Below are positions 33,668 through 42,586 of a stretch of 46,518 nt of DNA, in pieces; position 1 is the stretch's first letter, and each line of letters begins with the position of its first letter. The stretch is from Planctomycetota bacterium (GTDB lineage Bacteria; Planctomycetota; UBA1135; UBA2386): positions 1 through 46,518 of the forward strand of contig NYVR01000085.1 in assembly GCA_002684655.1 (NCBI GenBank), in the 5' to 3' direction. The notes below the pieces were generated by a model. That model ran no database searches and was not told the DNA's origin. It saw only the letters and a program-made list of their open reading frames with translations. The translations under genes and the position numbers were made by a program.

Positions 33668-34408
33668 ATGTCGCCGCGCGTGAAGGTCGCCATCTTGTTG
33701 CTAGCGGCCGGCCGCGGCGAACGCCTCGGCGCGGACATACCGAAGGCTTTCCTGCAGCTGGGCGGCGAGACGCTGCTGGTGCACAGCGCCGCGCGGCTGC
33801 TCGCAGCTGTCCGCAGCCCCGACAGCTGCGAGGTCGTGGTGCTCGTTCAGCCAGAGGACCGGGTCGACCTCGTCCCAGCGTGCCTCGAGCGCCTTCGCGA
33901 GATCATGCCCAGAGGGACGGAGCCGAAAATCGTCGACGGCGGCGCGACGCGGCAAGAGTCCATGGGTCTCGGGCTCGCTGCGACCTCGGATGATGTAGAC
34001 CTCGTGTGCGTCCACGACGCCGCGCGAGCGCTGGTGCCGATCGACCGGACCAGAGAATGCCTGCAAACGGCGCAGGCCGTCGGCGCAGCCCTGCTCGCGG
34101 TCCCGGCCGCGGACACGCTCAAACGCGTCACCGGCAGCCAGGTGACCGAGACCCTGGACCGAAGCTCGATCTACTACGCGCAGACACCCCAGATCGCGCG
34201 ACGCGACTGGTTCATGGCGGCGGCAGCTCAAGCCAACGAAGAGGGCTTTACTGCAACGGACGACGCCTCGTTGCTGGAGCGCGCCGGGCGACCGGTCGCC
34301 GTGGTAAGCGGCTCGGCTGGCAACATCAAGATCACCCGACCCGACGACCTCCCGGTAGCGCGCGCGCTGCTGGCCTGCGACCCGACCCCGTTTCCCGAGC
34401 AGAGATGA
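33668..34408 (+). CDS. ispD: 2-C-methyl-D-erythritol 4-phosphate cytidylyltransferase
   Basis: Third enzyme of the MEP isoprenoid pathway, making CDP-methylerythritol from CTP. The 246 residues begin with VAILLLAAGRGERLGADIPK, the CTP-binding loop with Arg and Lys, and continue with VCVHDAARALV, VPAADTLKRV, and YAQTPQIARRDW, then TDDASLLERAGRPVAVV and GNIKITRPDDL, all standard for IspD. GGAG lies a few bases before the ATG at 33668. Its stop overlaps the ispF start (ATGA), so ispD-ispF form an operon. Confidence 0.96.
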   Translation: MSPRVKVAILLLAAGRGERLGADIPKAFLQLGGETLLVHSAARLLAAVRSPDSCEVVVLVQPEDRVDLVPACLERLREIMPRGTEPKIVDGGATRQESMGLGLAATSDDVDLVCVHDAARALVPIDRTRECLQTAQAVGAALLAVPAADTLKRVTGSQVTETLDRSSIYYAQTPQIARRDWFMAAAAQANEEGFTATDDASLLERAGRPVAVVSGSAGNIKITRPDDLPVARALLACDPTPFPEQR

Positions 34409-34893
34409 ACGAGCCTCCACGTATCGGACTAGGTATCGACATGCACCGGTTCGAGCCGGGCAGACGCTGCGTCCTCGCCGGCGTGGAGTTCGAGACCTCG
34501 GTAGGTCCGGTCGGCCACAGCGACGGCGACGCCGTCCTCCACGCAGCCTGCGACGCCGTCCTCGGCGCTGCTGGGCTGGACGACCTGGGGACGCTGTTCT
34601 CCGATCGTGACCCCGCGCACGCGGGGCGTGACTCCGCCGACTTCTGCGTCGAAGCGATGACGCTCATCGCCGCCAAGGGCTTACGCGTATGGTCGATGGA
34701 CGTCGTCGTCGAGACCGAACAGCCGAAGCTCAAACCTCACCGTGCGGCGATGAGGGAGCGGATGGCCGTGCTCTTCGGCGTCGACGCCGACCGCGTCAAC
34801 ATCAAGGGCAAGACCGGCGAGAAGGTAGACGCCGTCGGTCGAGGGGAGGCCTGCCGCGCCACCGTGGTCGCGCTGCTCATCCAAGCGCGCTGA
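34405..34893 (+). CDS. ispF: 2-C-methyl-D-erythritol 2,4-cyclodiphosphate synthase
   Basis: Closes the cyclodiphosphate ring two steps after IspD in the MEP pathway. The 162 residues contain GLGIDMHRF with the zinc ligands Asp9 and His11, GHSDGDAVLHAACDAVLGAAG with the third ligand His, the flexible loop LFSDRDP, KLKPHRAAMRERMA, and NIKGKTGEKVDAVGRGE at the C-terminus. Start and ispD stop share ATGA, so translation is coupled. The intervening enzyme IspE is not in the window. Confidence 0.97.
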   Translation: MNEPPRIGLGIDMHRFEPGRRCVLAGVEFETSVGPVGHSDGDAVLHAACDAVLGAAGLDDLGTLFSDRDPAHAGRDSADFCVEAMTLIAAKGLRVWSMDVVVETEQPKLKPHRAAMRERMAVLFGVDADRVNIKGKTGEKVDAVGRGEACRATVVALLIQAR

Positions 34894-34898
34894 GGCGC

Positions 34899-34925
34899 GA
34901 GACGGACGACATCACTGCCCGTCTC
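34899..34925. terminator. Possible bidirectional hairpin between converging genes
   Basis: GAGACGG and CCGTCTC pair across a 13-base loop between the ispF stop and the stop codon of the converging Dabb lipoprotein gene. There is no U tract on either strand, so a terminator role is only suggested by position. Confidence 0.28.
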
Positions 34926-35304
34926 ACCGCGAAAAGACGGCGTCGAAGACGCGCACCGACTTCCAGTTCCCGCGGTTATCCTCGATGAACGACAGGTGGC
35001 GCGGGTCGTCCTGATAGGCGTCGTGGGCGGCACGGTCGACGAAATAGACGTGCAATCCTACGTGGAAGGCTTGGTCGTTAACCGGGCGCGAGAGCCCTTC
35101 GTCACGATCCCCTGCAGCGAAGAAACGAATCCCGGGGATCGGTGCCAGCTTGTCGTAGCAGCTGTCTACGAGACGCTGACGCGCCGTGGGCGAGGCATCG
35201 ACCAGCTCAAAATAGACGTCATGAGCCAGACCTTGTGTAGGCATCGTCTGGCAAGATCCCAGAAAGACGAACGCCGAGAGCGCGAGAGAACGGAGCATCT
35301 TCAC
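34924..35304 (-). CDS. Dabb (stress-response A/B barrel) domain lipoprotein
   Basis: A 126-residue lipoprotein with lipobox FLGSC (Cys at about 18). After it the chain follows the dimeric alpha/beta-barrel pattern: AHDVYFELVDASPTARQRLV, IPGIRFFAAGDRDEG, FHVGLHVYFVDRAAHDAYQD, DPRHLSFIEDNRGNWKSVRVF. Dabb domains are small homodimeric folds with varied roles; no function is assigned to secreted members. It is the last gene of a minus-strand run after the ABC exporter, 11 bases apart. Confidence 0.85.
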   Translation of the reverse strand: MKMLRSLALSAFVFLGSCQTMPTQGLAHDVYFELVDASPTARQRLVDSCYDKLAPIPGIRFFAAGDRDEGLSRPVNDQAFHVGLHVYFVDRAAHDAYQDDPRHLSFIEDNRGNWKSVRVFDAVFSR

Positions 35305-35315
35305 AGGACATTACG

Positions 35316-37211
35316 TCAGACGGTGTCTGTGCGGATCTGCTTCTCGAACATTCGACGGTAAGCGCCGTCCGCGTCGATCAATTCTTGGTGCGTCCCGCGC
35401 TCGACCACGCGGCCTTCGTCGAGGACGACGATCTGGTCAGCGTCGACGACGGTAGAGAGGCGGTGCGCAATGACAAACGAGGTGCGACCGCGCATCAGCT
35501 CATTGAGCGCGCGCTGAACTGCCACCTCGCTCTCGGTGTCGAGCGCCGAGGTCGCCTCGTCTAGGAACAAGATCGCGGGGTTTCGCAGGATCGCGCGCGC
35601 GATCGTAACGCGCTGCTTCTGACCGCCTGACAGGTTCGTGCCGCGCTCACCCGCGACCGTGTCGTAGCCCGCAGGGAGCGCCGCGATGAAGTCGTGGATC
35701 CGCGCAGCGGCTGCGGCTGCTTCGACATCAGCCTGGCTCGCGCCAGGGCGGCCGCACGAGATGTTCTCGCGCAAGGTGGTGTTGAACAGGAACGGCTCTT
35801 GGCTGACGACCGCTGTGTGGCTGCGGTAATCGGAGAGCTTGAGGTCCCGAAGGTCACGGCCGTCTATCAACAGCGCCCCGCCGTCCGGGTCATGGAACCG
35901 CATCAACAGGTCCAGGGTCGTCGACTTGCCGCACCCAGTCTTGCCGACGAACGCGATGGTCTGGCCTGCCGCGACCTTGACGCTGACACCCCGAAGCACG
36001 GGGTCCTGGTCGTAGCTAAAGCGGACGTCGCGGAGCTCGACGTCACCGCGAATCGACGCGACGGGCTCGCCGCCGCTCATCGCGGGGTCTGCTGCCGTCT
36101 GCAGGATCTCCTCGATCCCCGATAGGGCGCCAGCCGACTCGCGGATCACGTTGTATGCGCGCGTAACCCGCTTGACGTGCTGATAGGTCGTCGCGAGCGG
36201 CGCGATGATCACCGCGACGTCGTCGAACGCGATCGCGCGCTCCGCGAGCACTAGATAACCGAGCAGGACCAGCACAGCCGCGGTCGCGACCTGGTAGCCC
36301 AGAAAGGAAGTCGCGATCGTGCGCCCTTTCGCGCTGAGCACTCGCTTCGTGCGCGCGAGGAACCGCTCGGTGGTCGCCTCGAACTCGCGCATATGAGCCG
36401 GCTCGAGTTGATAGGCCTTGACCGTTCGGATCCCCGTCAAGATCTGGCTGAGCGACTCCGTCGTCTCGCCCATGGCCTGCAGGCTCTTGCTGCTGCGCTT
36501 CTGGACCTTCTTGCCCTGGCGATACATCGGGATCGCCATCAACGGCACCATCGCCAGCATCACGAAAATCGCCTCAGGCACGAACCAGAGGATCGCGATC
36601 GCGTTGCCAATGATCATCAGCGGATCGACGATGACGTTGTCCGTCGCCGTCTCAAAAGACCGCTGCATGACCTGCGTGTCGTTCGTGACTTTGCTGATCA
36701 TCTCGCCCATCCGACGCTTTCCAAAGAAGCGCAGCGGCAGGCTCAAGAAGTGACGCGCAAGCTCGGCGCGGAGGTCTGCGACGACGCGGTAGGCGAAGAA
36801 GCGAGAGATCGTCTGAACGAGATAGATGATGACGGCCCCGCAGACACCGCACACCAGCGCGACGACCCCGCAGGCGACGACGACCGTCATCCCGGAGGTC
36901 TCGAAGCTCATACCGAAGAACGCGCACACTTCGGCAGCGAACGCGGCGAACCACGCGTTGAAGGAGTCCTGCAGCTCGGCCTCTAGGCCGCCGCCTTCGG
37001 TTGGCGACGGAGCGTCTCCCATCGCCTTCCCCATCTCCGCCATCAGCGGCTTGATGACCAGAAAAGGCAGCTTGGTGAAGACGGTCTGGAGGACCGCCAA
37101 AACCACCATGACCGCGACCATGCGCCGGTAGCGCACAACCGCGGCCCAGATGCGACTCAACAGAGCCTGGATGTCACGACGGTCGTCACGGGATCCTGAC
37201 ACGGCTCCCAT
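35316..37211 (-). CDS. MsbA-like ABC exporter (fused membrane and ATPase domains)
   Basis: A 631-residue half-transporter, working as a homodimer in the inner membrane. Residues 30-360 hold six transmembrane helices, the first ending in LPFLVIKPL, with a periplasmic Asp/Glu/Gly-rich loop before the second. The ATPase domain has Walker A VGKTGCGKST near 422, the Q-loop SQEPFLFNTT, signature LSGGQKQR, Walker B ILFLDEATSAL, and the H-loop FVIAHRLSTV. MsbA-type exporters flip lipid A or other lipids; drug export is the other common role. The 18-base gap from the foldase gene upstream suggests an operon for envelope assembly. Confidence 0.92.
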   Translation of the reverse strand: MGAVSGSRDDRRDIQALLSRIWAAVVRYRRMVAVMVVLAVLQTVFTKLPFLVIKPLMAEMGKAMGDAPSPTEGGGLEAELQDSFNAWFAAFAAEVCAFFGMSFETSGMTVVVACGVVALVCGVCGAVIIYLVQTISRFFAYRVVADLRAELARHFLSLPLRFFGKRRMGEMISKVTNDTQVMQRSFETATDNVIVDPLMIIGNAIAILWFVPEAIFVMLAMVPLMAIPMYRQGKKVQKRSSKSLQAMGETTESLSQILTGIRTVKAYQLEPAHMREFEATTERFLARTKRVLSAKGRTIATSFLGYQVATAAVLVLLGYLVLAERAIAFDDVAVIIAPLATTYQHVKRVTRAYNVIRESAGALSGIEEILQTAADPAMSGGEPVASIRGDVELRDVRFSYDQDPVLRGVSVKVAAGQTIAFVGKTGCGKSTTLDLLMRFHDPDGGALLIDGRDLRDLKLSDYRSHTAVVSQEPFLFNTTLRENISCGRPGASQADVEAAAAAARIHDFIAALPAGYDTVAGERGTNLSGGQKQRVTIARAILRNPAILFLDEATSALDTESEVAVQRALNELMRGRTSFVIAHRLSTVVDADQIVVLDEGRVVERGTHQELIDADGAYRRMFEKQIRTDTV

Positions 37212-37229
37212 CCTAGACCGTCGCGCCCG

Positions 37230-38837
37230 CTATTCGAACTTTGCCTTCTCGATGACGCCGTTCGCCCACTCCAGGAAGCGGTAGGTGATGTAGTCCTCAC
37301 GAACCAGTTCACGCTCGCGCTCCACCTGGACGTTGATCTTGCGCCTCGCCGTCGAGCGCGAGTTGACCCGGCAGATCATCCAGGACTCAGGCGCCTCAAT
37401 CGGGCCGATGGTCTTGCCGACCTCAGCGTCGAAGAACAGGTGTTCGGCGATCGACCAGCCGTCGAGCAGGTGGGTGAACTCGTTCTCGCGCAGCTGCTGA
37501 CGCAGCTGGTTGAGCGGCAGCATGCCTAGCAGACCACGCTTCTCATCGTTGGAGAAGAACTCCGTGTGGGTCTCCAGCGCCTCATCGAAGGTCAGTTCAC
37601 CGCTCTCAAGCTTCGCCCAAACGGCCTCGCAGCGCGCCTTGGCCGCGTCCATGCCGCCGGTCACCCAGGCGCCCGTGCGCTTGTCGCGACCTTGGAACGG
37701 GATGATGCTGACGTCGCACTGGCCGTCCGCGAAGAACGCGGCGCGCTTGTCAGCGTGCGCTTGCATGTTCTCGTCGTTGATCTCGTCCTTGATGAGGTCT
37801 GAGTAGGAGGTGATCAGACGCCAACGAGCCCGGAAGGCTTCCAGGCAGGGGTAGCCCTTGAAGCGCGTCGCGATGACCTCGACCGTGAACGGCGTCGAGT
37901 CGTAGGGCTCGCGGTATTCGTCGTAGCGGCGCGTGAACTCCTCGTCTGAGACGTAAACACCCTTCGCGATCAACTCTTGACGAATCGCCTCACGAACGGC
38001 GACTTCTTGCCTAGCGCGCTCGAGGTCGCGCATGAACACGCCCTTCTTGACGAAGTCGAACGCCTCCTGGGTGCTCCACTCGAGGTCGTTGACGCGCAAC
38101 ACCGTCTCTACGGGTAGCCCGTGCGACGCGTAGCGGATGTCGCTCCACTTACGCAGGCCCTTTTGGACGAACTGACGCATCATGTTCACCCAGAACTCGG
38201 GGAGCTCCTTGGGGTTGCCGTTCTCGTCGACGCCTTCCGTGGCCTTTTCCAGCTGATCCATAAACGCCGGGCCCTGCTCACTCTGGGTCTGCGCCTTGAT
38301 CGCTTCCTTGGTGATCTCCGGCCACTCTTTGGGGCCGCCGGGGAAGAAGACGCGGTCGAACAGGATCGACTCCTTGCGCTGCTCCATGAAGGTCTCGCGG
38401 CTGAGCCCGTATTGAGTCCGGACCACTGTCCAGAAGTCGATGCCAGGGTTCTTGACCTCGAACTCCTTCTGCATCGGGGCGAGGTTCTCCATGACCTCTT
38501 CGTCCGTGACGATGAAGTCGTCAGCTTTGCGCTGACCGGAGTTCACCTGCTTCATGATCTCCTCGAGGATGAAGAAGTTGGCCACCTTCGCCTCGACCAA
38601 CTTGCCGCCGGCGAGGTAGACGAACTCCCGCATGACCTCAAGCGGGTCCACGACCTTGTCGTTGACCTTGAGCGACTGCAGAAGCTTGGCCCGCTCTTCG
38701 ACCAGCTCGTTGGTGAGGCTGTCGACCTTTTGCTCGAGCTGCTTGACCTGCTCAGACTCGCTCTGAGCGGTGACTTCGGGGAGGGCGAACACTGTGGCCG
38801 CCACGAGCGTGGCGACGGAAACGGAAGCGCGATACAT
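37230..38837 (-). CDS. Secreted SurA/PrsA-like foldase with parvulin-type region
   Basis: A 535-residue exported protein (signal peptide MYRASVSVATLVAATVFALPEVTAQ). A coiled segment follows (EQVKQLEQKVDSLTNELVEE). Residues 60-300 are helical, as in the SurA N-domain (VYLAGGKLVEAKVANFFIL, QYGLSRETFMEQRK). About 380-500 resembles a parvulin rotamase: VSIIPFQGRDK, ARCEAVWAKLESGELTFDEA, EKRGLLGMLPLN, GKTIGPIEAPESWMICRV. Several usual active-site His and Cys residues are not obvious, so it may be a chaperone more than an isomerase. It is the first gene of the run with the ABC exporter and Dabb lipoprotein, and is divergent from the four-gene operon starting at 39051. Confidence 0.75.
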   Translation of the reverse strand: MYRASVSVATLVAATVFALPEVTAQSESEQVKQLEQKVDSLTNELVEERAKLLQSLKVNDKVVDPLEVMREFVYLAGGKLVEAKVANFFILEEIMKQVNSGQRKADDFIVTDEEVMENLAPMQKEFEVKNPGIDFWTVVRTQYGLSRETFMEQRKESILFDRVFFPGGPKEWPEITKEAIKAQTQSEQGPAFMDQLEKATEGVDENGNPKELPEFWVNMMRQFVQKGLRKWSDIRYASHGLPVETVLRVNDLEWSTQEAFDFVKKGVFMRDLERARQEVAVREAIRQELIAKGVYVSDEEFTRRYDEYREPYDSTPFTVEVIATRFKGYPCLEAFRARWRLITSYSDLIKDEINDENMQAHADKRAAFFADGQCDVSIIPFQGRDKRTGAWVTGGMDAAKARCEAVWAKLESGELTFDEALETHTEFFSNDEKRGLLGMLPLNQLRQQLRENEFTHLLDGWSIAEHLFFDAEVGKTIGPIEAPESWMICRVNSRSTARRKINVQVERERELVREDYITYRFLEWANGVIEKAKFE

Positions 38838-39050
38838 CGTGGAGACTTTATCGGTAGAAACGGGCTGCGCAGCGTAGCCCCTCTGGGCAACAAGGCCAGT
38901 CGCGCTGGCAATTGTCTATGGGGTAGGCGGTCAAACGGCCGACGCCGCTCATCCCTCCCGGTTTCCCCCCCTCTGCTCAAGGGCGTCGACCGAAACCCTT
39001 CCGGGCCCCTAGTGTAGGCGAGCAAGCGCCTTAGCATGGGCGTCTGTGCT

Positions 39051-39734
39051 ATGAGCTACGACCCGCGCACGATCGCCTTCGCCGCTGAGATCCTCTATCC
39101 GCCGCAACAGCTGCGCGCGGATCTGATCCAGAATGTCCACAACACGCTGTACAGCCAGCCCAAGCTGGGTTACCAGAACTTCCAGGTCGCTCAGGACGGC
39201 ATTCACCTGACCAACCTGCCGCAGGCGCCAGGCCAGGTGTCGATGGCGAGCTTCCGGTTCGACAGGCTCATACTCCGGGAGGAGATGCGGGGGGCGACCG
39301 TAGAGGACTTCGCGACGCGCGCGGTCAACGTGGCCACGACCGCGCTGCGAGCGCTGAGCATCCCCAACACCATCGCCCAGCAGTTCGTCATCCGCTCGCT
39401 GATCGCGCCGCGCAACTTTCAGGACGGGAGAGAGTTCCTGTCGCGAAGGCTGATGCCGAAGATCGCGGACGAAGGCAGCGCGTTCGGGCGCCCGATGGCT
39501 TCGCTCGGGGTGCGCTACGTCTTCCCGCCCCACCAAGACGCCGCCGAGACGTTCCAGGTCCGCGTCGAGACCTGGCCGCAGGATCAGCGCTCGATCTGGA
39601 TCGAGAACACCAGCAGCTACACGCTTCAACTGTCGACCGACGACCTGCCTCGCATCGCCGACCAGCTGGCCGCCACATACCAACACATCACCGGGCCCGT
39701 ATGCTCCTTCTTGGCCAAGCTGGACACACCGTGA
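39051..39734 (+). CDS. Conserved-looking protein of unknown function
   Basis: A 227-residue soluble protein, no signal peptide. It starts MSYDPRTIAFAAEILYPPQQ and contains alternating strands (GIHLTNLP, VSMASFRFDRLIL, SIWIENTSSYTLQLS) and helices (FATRAVNVATTALRALSI). This looks like a compact alpha/beta domain, somewhat like families annotated TIGR04255, but I cannot confirm this. An in-frame ATG at 39036 would add five residues. It is first of a tightly coupled four-gene set and its stop overlaps the next gene's start (GTGA). Confidence 0.65.
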   Translation: MSYDPRTIAFAAEILYPPQQLRADLIQNVHNTLYSQPKLGYQNFQVAQDGIHLTNLPQAPGQVSMASFRFDRLILREEMRGATVEDFATRAVNVATTALRALSIPNTIAQQFVIRSLIAPRNFQDGREFLSRRLMPKIADEGSAFGRPMASLGVRYVFPPHQDAAETFQVRVETWPQDQRSIWIENTSSYTLQLSTDDLPRIADQLAATYQHITGPVCSFLAKLDTP

Positions 39735-40420
39735 CGACGAGGCCGTCGAAATCGCGCGCCGCGGCGCTGCTCGCGCTGGCCTTAACCGCGTGCGACAGCG
39801 GCGCCGAAGAGACGGACGCGGACGACGCGCGCTTGATCGAGATCGACGGCGTCTCGGTCACGTTCGCAGAGCTCCAGCCTTACTTCGAGTGGTTGACGGA
39901 GTTCCGCCCAGGTCTGGGCGAGCGAACCAAATACACGTGGGCGATGCGCGAGCACGTGCTGCCAACGAAAATCGCCCAGCGAGAGTTCGCCGCCGAACGC
40001 GCGCAGCAACGCGCCTTGGCGGAGGGCCTGTGCTCGGTCGCGACCAACGTCAGAGAGTTGGAACAGCGCGCCGCGCTGATCACGGACAAACGACGCAGCG
40101 ACCTGACGCGCCAATCGGCCGCGCTGCCCGTCGCGATGTTCTTGTTCGACGAGTTCACGCTCAACGCCGTAAGCCAGCCGATCGAGCTGCCGCACGGGTT
40201 CTTCGTGGTCAGCGCATACGACCGGCACGACTCCCCATTGGTCATGGCTGACTACGTCGACGCATTGCAGGTCGGCTTCATCACGCACACGGCGATGGAT
40301 TGGCAAAAATATTGGACCGCCAAGCGCGAAGAGATCGGGGCGAAGGTCACGTTCCTGCACCCAGACTACCGCGACGACATGCCGAAATGGATCCAGCCAC
40401 CCACACCCGAGGAGCAGTGA
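39731..40420 (+). CDS. Lipoprotein resembling a degenerate SurA/parvulin foldase
   Basis: A 229-residue lipoprotein with lipobox LTAC (Cys at about 20). EIDGVSVTFAELQPYFEWL is like the start of SurA-type N-domains (V-x-G-x-x-x-T-x-A-E-L). Further on, AVSQPIELPHGFFVVSAYD resembles the last strands of a parvulin domain, where the consensus ends in GxxxxxV. The central rotamase part is too short for a full domain, so catalysis is doubtful. The GTG at 39731 overlaps the previous stop (GTGA). Together with the 535-residue foldase on the opposite strand it gives this locus two foldase-like proteins. Family assignment is tentative. Confidence 0.68.
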   Translation: MTTRPSKSRAAALLALALTACDSGAEETDADDARLIEIDGVSVTFAELQPYFEWLTEFRPGLGERTKYTWAMREHVLPTKIAQREFAAERAQQRALAEGLCSVATNVRELEQRAALITDKRRSDLTRQSAALPVAMFLFDEFTLNAVSQPIELPHGFFVVSAYDRHDSPLVMADYVDALQVGFITHTAMDWQKYWTAKREEIGAKVTFLHPDYRDDMPKWIQPPTPEEQ

Positions 40421-41310
40421 TGCGACCCGAATTGAACTTCGCGGCCGCGGCGCTGGCGCTGTCTGCGGCCGCGCTCGGAGCTGCAGACGGCGCAGCTCAA
40501 GGACCGCGCGTCGTCGCCAGATCCTCCTACCTGCGACCGCCACAAGACCCTGCGAAGCTACCTACGTGGCCCAAGCTGGCGAAGCGTGACGGCGACCGCG
40601 CGCGCGCCGCAGCTAAGCAGTTTCGCAAGAAGCAAGCACGGCTCCATGACGCGGCGGCGGAGCAGCTGAAGGGCATGGGCGCTGGCGTCGCCCCGGTCCT
40701 GATCCCGCTGATCAACGACCGCGCGCAAAACGTCAACGAGCACATCTTCAAGATCCTCGACCACGTCGTCAACGAGACCCACGCCGCGCTGTTGGCGCGT
40801 GAGGCCACGCGCAAGAGCGTCGAGTGTCGTCGCTACGTCGCGCGACGGCTCGCCGGCATGCGCGACAAAGGGACGCTGCCGGTCCTGAAGCAAATGCTGG
40901 CAGACAAAGACGAAGACATCGCCTTCTTCGCAGCGCTTGGAGCCCTCGCCGTCGGCGACGGCGTAGGCGTCGACGGAGTCCTGGCCGCGGCGCGGCAGCG
41001 CTGGGCAGAGCAGCGCACGTTGATCGCTACGACCCTGACGCCGGCGCGATCCGACCGATCCGGCATGCTCGTCTGGACCCGGATCGAAGGAGCCCGCCCC
41101 ACCGAACAGATGGCGGGCCTCCGCCTGCTGCGGTACGTCGCGACCAAGGAGCAGCGCGGCCGCCTCCGCCGCTACCTGGAGTCGGCCGATTTCGCCGTCA
41201 AGCGCGAGGCGATCAACACCGCGCGCGTGCTGCACGGCGAAGAGGCGCTAGAGAAGATCTCCAGTTTCCAGGCCATCAACCTCGCCAAGCAATGGCTCAA
41301 GAAGCTCTAG
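40420..41310 (+). CDS. Secreted HEAT-repeat-like protein
   Basis: A 296-residue protein with a signal peptide (LNFAAAALALSAAALGAADGAAQ). Residues 60-296 are helical repeats of HEAT type: VAPVLIPLINDRAQNVNEHI, CRRYVARRLAGMRDKGTLPV, EDIAFFAALGALAVGDG, KREAINTARVLHGEEALEKI. Such repeats form curved scaffolds for protein binding. Its ATG shares a base with the previous stop (TGATG), so translation is coupled. The next gene follows after ten bases. No enzyme motif is present. The likely location is the periplasm. Confidence 0.75.
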   Translation: MRPELNFAAAALALSAAALGAADGAAQGPRVVARSSYLRPPQDPAKLPTWPKLAKRDGDRARAAAKQFRKKQARLHDAAAEQLKGMGAGVAPVLIPLINDRAQNVNEHIFKILDHVVNETHAALLAREATRKSVECRRYVARRLAGMRDKGTLPVLKQMLADKDEDIAFFAALGALAVGDGVGVDGVLAAARQRWAEQRTLIATTLTPARSDRSGMLVWTRIEGARPTEQMAGLRLLRYVATKEQRGRLRRYLESADFAVKREAINTARVLHGEEALEKISSFQAINLAKQWLKKL

Positions 41311-41320
41311 AGGCCCGCTC

Positions 41321-42568
41321 GTGAACCGCGACCTCGCGTTACTTCTGACCTCCGTGCTGGCCGCGTTCCTCGCAGGATCTGGCAACCTCTCCGCGCAGAA
41401 GCGTCGGGACAAGTGGAAGATCGATCCCTACACCGACAATAAACCCGCGTTGATGGCGGCCGCTGGCTACCGCAACTATGGCCCATTCGAGTTCGGGGCT
41501 ATGGCTGCGGACAGGGTCTCCTCCGAGGACATCGCCGCGACCCTGGAGTATGTCGACATCATCTGGATGGAGACGGCGCACTTCCGAATCGGAGTACAGC
41601 TGCCGCAGTGGTCGGTTCCGACCGAAGCCGCCACCAAGAAGAAACTCCGCGCCGAACTGACGGAGTTGAAGAAGGTGCTGCCAAAGGTCAACCCCAAGAC
41701 GCGGCGCCTGGACCCGTGGCTGCGCGCACACCTGATCGCTTTCCGCATGGAAAAGCTCTACGCCGAGACGATGGCGCTGTTCGGCGTAGATGACGCCAGC
41801 TTCCCGCAAGATCCGGCCAAGGTAATGATCGGGCCCAAGGAGTCCTACATGGGCTATGGCCCCTACCTCGGCATGCGCGACAAGTTCTTGTTGCTCGTGG
41901 TCGAGAAGGCGTCGACCTACCAGCAGTATTTGAAGAAGTATGTGGGCCGTGACTCCAAGTGGCCGCAGCGGTGGCACTTCACGGACGTCAGCTCGCTGTT
42001 ATTCGCCTGCCCAACCGAGTCCGACGACTTCCCTCTCAAGCACGACACCGCGCTCCACTGCACGCTGGCGTTCAACGTCAGCCAGAACCTACTCGACGGA
42101 TTTCGTTACTACGCCTACGACCTCCCCGTCTGGATCAAGGAGGGCTTCGGTCACTGGAACTCACGCCGCGTCGACGGCCGGTGGGCCAGCTTTGACCAGA
42201 ACGAAGGCTCGGTCGCAGACATGAAGCGGCTCTCGAAGTGGAGGCCCTACGCCAAGAACACGCTCAGCAAGGTCAAGAAGTATGCGCCGTTCCCCACGGT
42301 CGCTGGCTGGCGGGACTTCGGCTCGATCACCTTCAACGACCACGTCATGATCTTCTCGCGCGTCGACTTCCTGATGTCACAGGGACCCAAGAAGTGGCAG
42401 GCGTTCCTGCGCACTGTAAAAGGCCGCGTGGACGATCAGTGGCGCCCAGACCAACGCGACCTCGTCGGCGCGACGCGCGAGGGCCTAAAGCGGGCCTACG
42501 GGCTCAGCTTTCTGAACTTCGACGAGCGCTGGAAAGCCTGGGTAAAGGACACCTACCCATCCAAGTAG
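41321..42568 (+). CDS. Secreted gluzincin-like protein lacking the HExxH motif
   Basis: A 415-residue exported protein with a signal peptide (cleavage near GNLSAQ) and a GTG start. LPVWIKEGFGHWNSRR near 268-283 resembles the LPxWLxEGLAxY helix that supplies the third ligand in peptidase-MA-like and DUF1570 gluzincins. The helix expected to carry HExxH about 25 residues earlier reads ALHCTLAFNVSQNLL, with neither Glu nor the second His. So it looks like a catalytically dead relative, perhaps a binding protein. Last gene of the coupled four-gene set (39051-42568); the next gene faces it, 18 bases away. Confidence 0.72.
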   Translation: MNRDLALLLTSVLAAFLAGSGNLSAQKRRDKWKIDPYTDNKPALMAAAGYRNYGPFEFGAMAADRVSSEDIAATLEYVDIIWMETAHFRIGVQLPQWSVPTEAATKKKLRAELTELKKVLPKVNPKTRRLDPWLRAHLIAFRMEKLYAETMALFGVDDASFPQDPAKVMIGPKESYMGYGPYLGMRDKFLLLVVEKASTYQQYLKKYVGRDSKWPQRWHFTDVSSLLFACPTESDDFPLKHDTALHCTLAFNVSQNLLDGFRYYAYDLPVWIKEGFGHWNSRRVDGRWASFDQNEGSVADMKRLSKWRPYAKNTLSKVKKYAPFPTVAGWRDFGSITFNDHVMIFSRVDFLMSQGPKKWQAFLRTVKGRVDDQWRPDQRDLVGATREGLKRAYGLSFLNFDERWKAWVKDTYPSK

Positions 42569-42586
42569 GGCGGGCAGCACCCAGCG

